Source: Anaerolineae bacterium
GTDB lineage: Bacteria > Chloroflexota > Anaerolineae > B4-G1 > SLSP01
Length of the DNA stretch: 6,399 nucleotides
Direction of reading: 5' to 3'
Assembly: GCA_021107605.1 (NCBI GenBank)
Contig: JAIOSN010000155.1
Span: 1-6,399 of the forward strand
Position 1 is the first letter of the stretch, and every line of letters begins with the position of its first letter. The notes beneath the pieces are model-generated. The model saw nothing but the letters and a program-made list of their open reading frames with translations, had not been told where the DNA came from and did no database searches. Below are positions 5,087-6,399 of this stretch, piece after piece. The position numbers and the translations under genes are program-made.

Positions 5087-5743
5087 TTATGTGGAATGGC
5101 CTAAATTGCTAACCGCGTTCACGATAATCTGTGAGGCCGCCTCGTTATCCCATTTGGAAGTGTTGATGACCAGATGGTAGAGCGAGGGATTAGCCCAATC
5201 TATCTTATAAAAACGATTGAGGTAGGCAGAAGACGCTCTATCTCGTTCGCACGTGAGTCGCTCGGCCTCGCCGACACTGATATTTTTCTTTGCCTTGACC
5301 CACATCACGCGCGTGCCCAGGGTGGCCTCGATGCGGACATGCAAGACATCGGGGTAATCTTTAAGCGCCACTTGGCCCCCACGTCCCACCATGACCACGT
5401 TGCCATGGTTGTAAGCGGCTTGGATGGCCATGCGGGTGAGCGTCATACATTGCTCCTCGTTCAGGTCTCGCATCCAGCGGTTTTTCTCTGAGAGCTGCGA
5501 CTCTGACCAACTAGCTAGCTCTGATAACGCCCGCGAGCGGCGGCGGAGCCGATCTAAGAAGCCCCGTACTTTGTACTGTTCATCCGAAAAGTCCAGCAGC
5601 TCTTCTGGCGATAGCCCCACCTCTGAAGCAACTTCCGCCAGCAGTTGTTTATTGAAGTAACGGTACCCCAAGATATCGGTCACGCGCCGCGCTATTTCGT
5701 CACCTTTGCTGCCGTACTGCCGTGAGATCGTAATCACTGTCAT
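5087..5743 (-). CDS. Cytidylate-kinase-like P-loop protein
   Basis: A 218-residue protein of the cytidylate-kinase-like family (Cytidylate_kin2 type), distinct from canonical Cmk. The N-terminus ITISRQYGSKGDEIARRV (4-21) is the modified P-loop, with GSKG in place of the more usual GSGG. GYRYFNKQLL (26-35), VMVGRGGQVALKDYPDVLHVRI (117-138; position given) and a late R..Y..RFYKIDW..PSLYHLVINT segment (169-195) fit the family. The middle (60-95) is charged and helical. The ATG at 5741-5743 has a near-perfect AAGGAGG 6 nt upstream. The true substrate is uncertain; members are often annotated as nucleotide kinases without biochemical proof. First gene of a two-gene unit with the Mut7-C gene. Confidence 0.88.
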   Translation of the reverse strand: MTVITISRQYGSKGDEIARRVTDILGYRYFNKQLLAEVASEVGLSPEELLDFSDEQYKVRGFLDRLRRRSRALSELASWSESQLSEKNRWMRDLNEEQCMTLTRMAIQAAYNHGNVVMVGRGGQVALKDYPDVLHVRIEATLGTRVMWVKAKKNISVGEAERLTCERDRASSAYLNRFYKIDWANPSLYHLVINTSKWDNEAASQIIVNAVSNLGHST

Positions 5744-5793
5744 GAGAAACCTCCTTGTATGCTATGTGATGAGGATAAGTTTACTCCAACCTC

Positions 5794-5821
5794 ATTATAC
5801 AAAGTTTTCACCAAATTCAAA
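5794..5821 (-). promoter_or_regulatory. Probable promoter of the kinase-like gene
   Basis: On the minus strand a perfect -10 TATAAT (5794-5799) is preceded at 16 bp by TTTGAA (5816-5821), a weak -35; TTGAAT at 15 bp spacing is the alternative. The predicted leader is about 45 nt and includes the strong AAGGAGG ribosome binding site. Confidence 0.6.
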
Positions 5822-5937
5822 AGGGGCTTCCCTGAAAAAAGATATCTCACCGCAAAGATGCTAAGGGCGCAAAGAAAAAATTTAATTTTCTGAAGATTGA
5901 GTTTAAGAGCTTGGAGCTCTTTGCCCCTTCGACTGCA

Positions 5938-5951
5938 AAAAACCGGTTTTT
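5938..5951. repeat. Perfect 14-bp palindrome AAAAACCGGTTTTT
   Basis: Self-complementary over 14 bp with no unpaired centre. It recurs in near-identical form at 6021-6035. Confidence 0.75.
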
Positions 5952-6020
5952 CGGAAACTATTAGGGCTAAATGCCCCACTAGGAGTTCGGATTGGGCGGG
6001 ATTAAGGGATTACGTCATCC

Positions 6021-6035
6021 AAAAACCTGGTTTTT
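6021..6035. repeat. Palindrome AAAAACC-T-GGTTTTT
   Basis: Seven-bp arms around a single base, the same core as the palindrome at 5938-5951, 70 bp away. No gene overlaps it, and no transcript from a neighbouring gene ends here. Confidence 0.7.
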
Positions 6036-6113
6036 TGAGCACTTAGTTTTTTCTCAGTGTTCTCCGTGCCTCCGTGGTGAAATTCTTGGTTTTTTCAGTA
6101 GAGTCAAGGTTAC

Positions 6114-6198
6114 GGTTCAAATGTTTGAGATATCTGTCCGGGTGGCGTAAATCTTCTCAAAACGGAACACGCAATACGCTACCAAAAATTCAACCGCA
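6114..6198. repeat. Direct repeat copy 1 (85 bp)
   Basis: Runs from GGTTCAAAT to ATTCAACCGCA and is closely matched by the copy at 6300-6399. Shared blocks are CTGTCCGGG, CTTCTC, ACGGAACACGCAATACGC (6162-6179) and ATTCAACCGCA. This copy lacks 14 bp of heptameric sequence that the other copy has. Confidence 0.85.
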
Positions 6199-6299
6199 AT
6201 GAAATGCACCCAACTCTTTTCACACCCAACCTCGATTTTCCAAACGACTACTCATCCACTTAACCCCCAGGTATAATTGGCTTTTTATCACTTGGGTGT

Positions 6300-6399
6300 G
6301 GTTCAAATAAGTTGAGAGCTCTGTCCGGGTTGCGTATTACGTATTGCGTAAACCTTCTCCAAACGGAACACGCAATACGCTACCAGAAATTCAACCGCA
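6300..6399. repeat. Direct repeat copy 2 (100 bp, may continue past the window)
   Basis: Same element as 6114-6198, with the three heptamers GCGTATT, ACGTATT and GCGTAAA (6332-6352) in the middle. CGTATTGCGT (6340-6349) pairs with ACGCAATACG (6370-6379), forming a 10-bp stem with a 20-nt loop. The window ends at exactly the point where copy 1 ends, so its right boundary cannot be seen. Confidence 0.85.

Larger units (their letters stand above)
5832..6098. repeat. MITE-like segment with imperfect terminal inverted repeats
   Basis: The ends are CTGAAAAAA (5832-5840) and TTTTTTCAG (6090-6098), a perfect 9-bp inverted pair. Further in, TCACC (5847-5851) faces GGTGA (6076-6080), followed on each side by similar but degenerate stretches (CGCAAAGATGC on the left; CTCCGTGCCTCCGTG on the right, read on +). 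No target-site duplication is apparent and no transposase is encoded. It may be a non-autonomous element or an assembly of unrelated short repeats. Confidence 0.4.
5744..6399. other. Gene-free, repeat-rich intergenic region
   Basis: No open frame here has both a ribosome binding site and protein-like composition. The stretch contains the promoter of the kinase-like gene, an inverted-repeat-bounded segment (5832-6098), two palindromes with an AAAAACC/GGTTTTT core, a hairpin AAGAGC-TTGGA-GCTCTT (5905-5921), a hairpin GGGC-TAAAT-GCCC (5964-5976), two long direct repeat copies (6114-6198 and 6300-6399), and a 9-bp inverted repeat CACACCCAA/TTGGGTGTG (6221-6229 with 6292-6300). Confidence 0.75.

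Noticed and set aside
5740..5979. 79-codon minus-strand open frame upstream of the kinase-like gene
   Set aside because: It runs through the promoter and low-complexity repeat sequence, overlaps the next start codon, lacks a good ribosome binding site and has no recognisable domain.
6272..6277. TATAAT on the plus strand as a promoter
   Set aside because: No -35-like hexamer lies 15-19 bp upstream and no plus-strand gene follows within the window.

Overview
The window looks like a chromosomal piece of a bacterium, most likely a member of the Chloroflexota (Anaerolineae or a related class). This is inferred from protein style only: a bL31 with the HPKWYP...TEGQVDRF pattern, a DUF6391-like protein, a sortase with a Pro/Thr-rich stalk, and many short heptameric intergenic repeats. 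No rRNA or marker gene in the window fixes the taxonomy. All nine recognisable genes are on the minus strand, so transcription runs from high to low coordinates.

Layout in the direction of transcription. (1) 6399-5744 is a gene-free, repeat-rich stretch. It holds a pair of ~85/100-bp direct repeats, a ~267-bp segment bounded by short inverted repeats, several palindromes, and the promoter of the next unit. (2) 5743-4586 is a two-gene unit: a cytidylate-kinase-like P-loop protein and a Mut7-C family PIN-like RNase protein with a zinc knuckle. (3) 4585-4413 is a spacer with heptameric tandem repeats. (4) A consensus sigma-70 promoter at 4385-4412 drives rplU-rpmA-rpmE (bL21, bL27, bL31), which are tightly packed with a 0-bp junction and an ATGA overlap. 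The unit ends in a strong intrinsic terminator at 3217-3254. (5) 3054-1273 is a nucleotide-salvage cluster: tdk (thymidine kinase) and two tandem, divergent hypoxanthine phosphoribosyltransferase genes. (6) A promoter at 1177-1205 drives a membrane-anchored sortase and a DUF6391-like protein that runs off the left edge.

The most striking item is the rpmE product. It is a complete zinc-ribbon bL31 followed, through a short helical linker, by a C-terminal domain that aligns convincingly with the helix-hairpin-helix C-terminal domain of RNA polymerase alpha. The equivalents of the alpha-CTD DNA-contact residues R265, N268, G296 and K298 are retained. A ribosomal protein carrying a polymerase-type DNA-binding domain is unexpected and is the best candidate here for something undescribed.

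A second theme is intergenic DNA built on a 7-bp period. Several arrays of different heptamers sit in separate intergenic gaps, and the two copies of a longer repeat differ by exactly 14 bp, two heptamer units. How the genes work together: tdk and the two hpt genes form a plausible base/nucleoside salvage operon, and the three ribosomal proteins form a co-translated large-subunit operon. The sortase/DUF6391 pair and the kinase-like/RNase-like pair have no established joint function that can be read from sequence.
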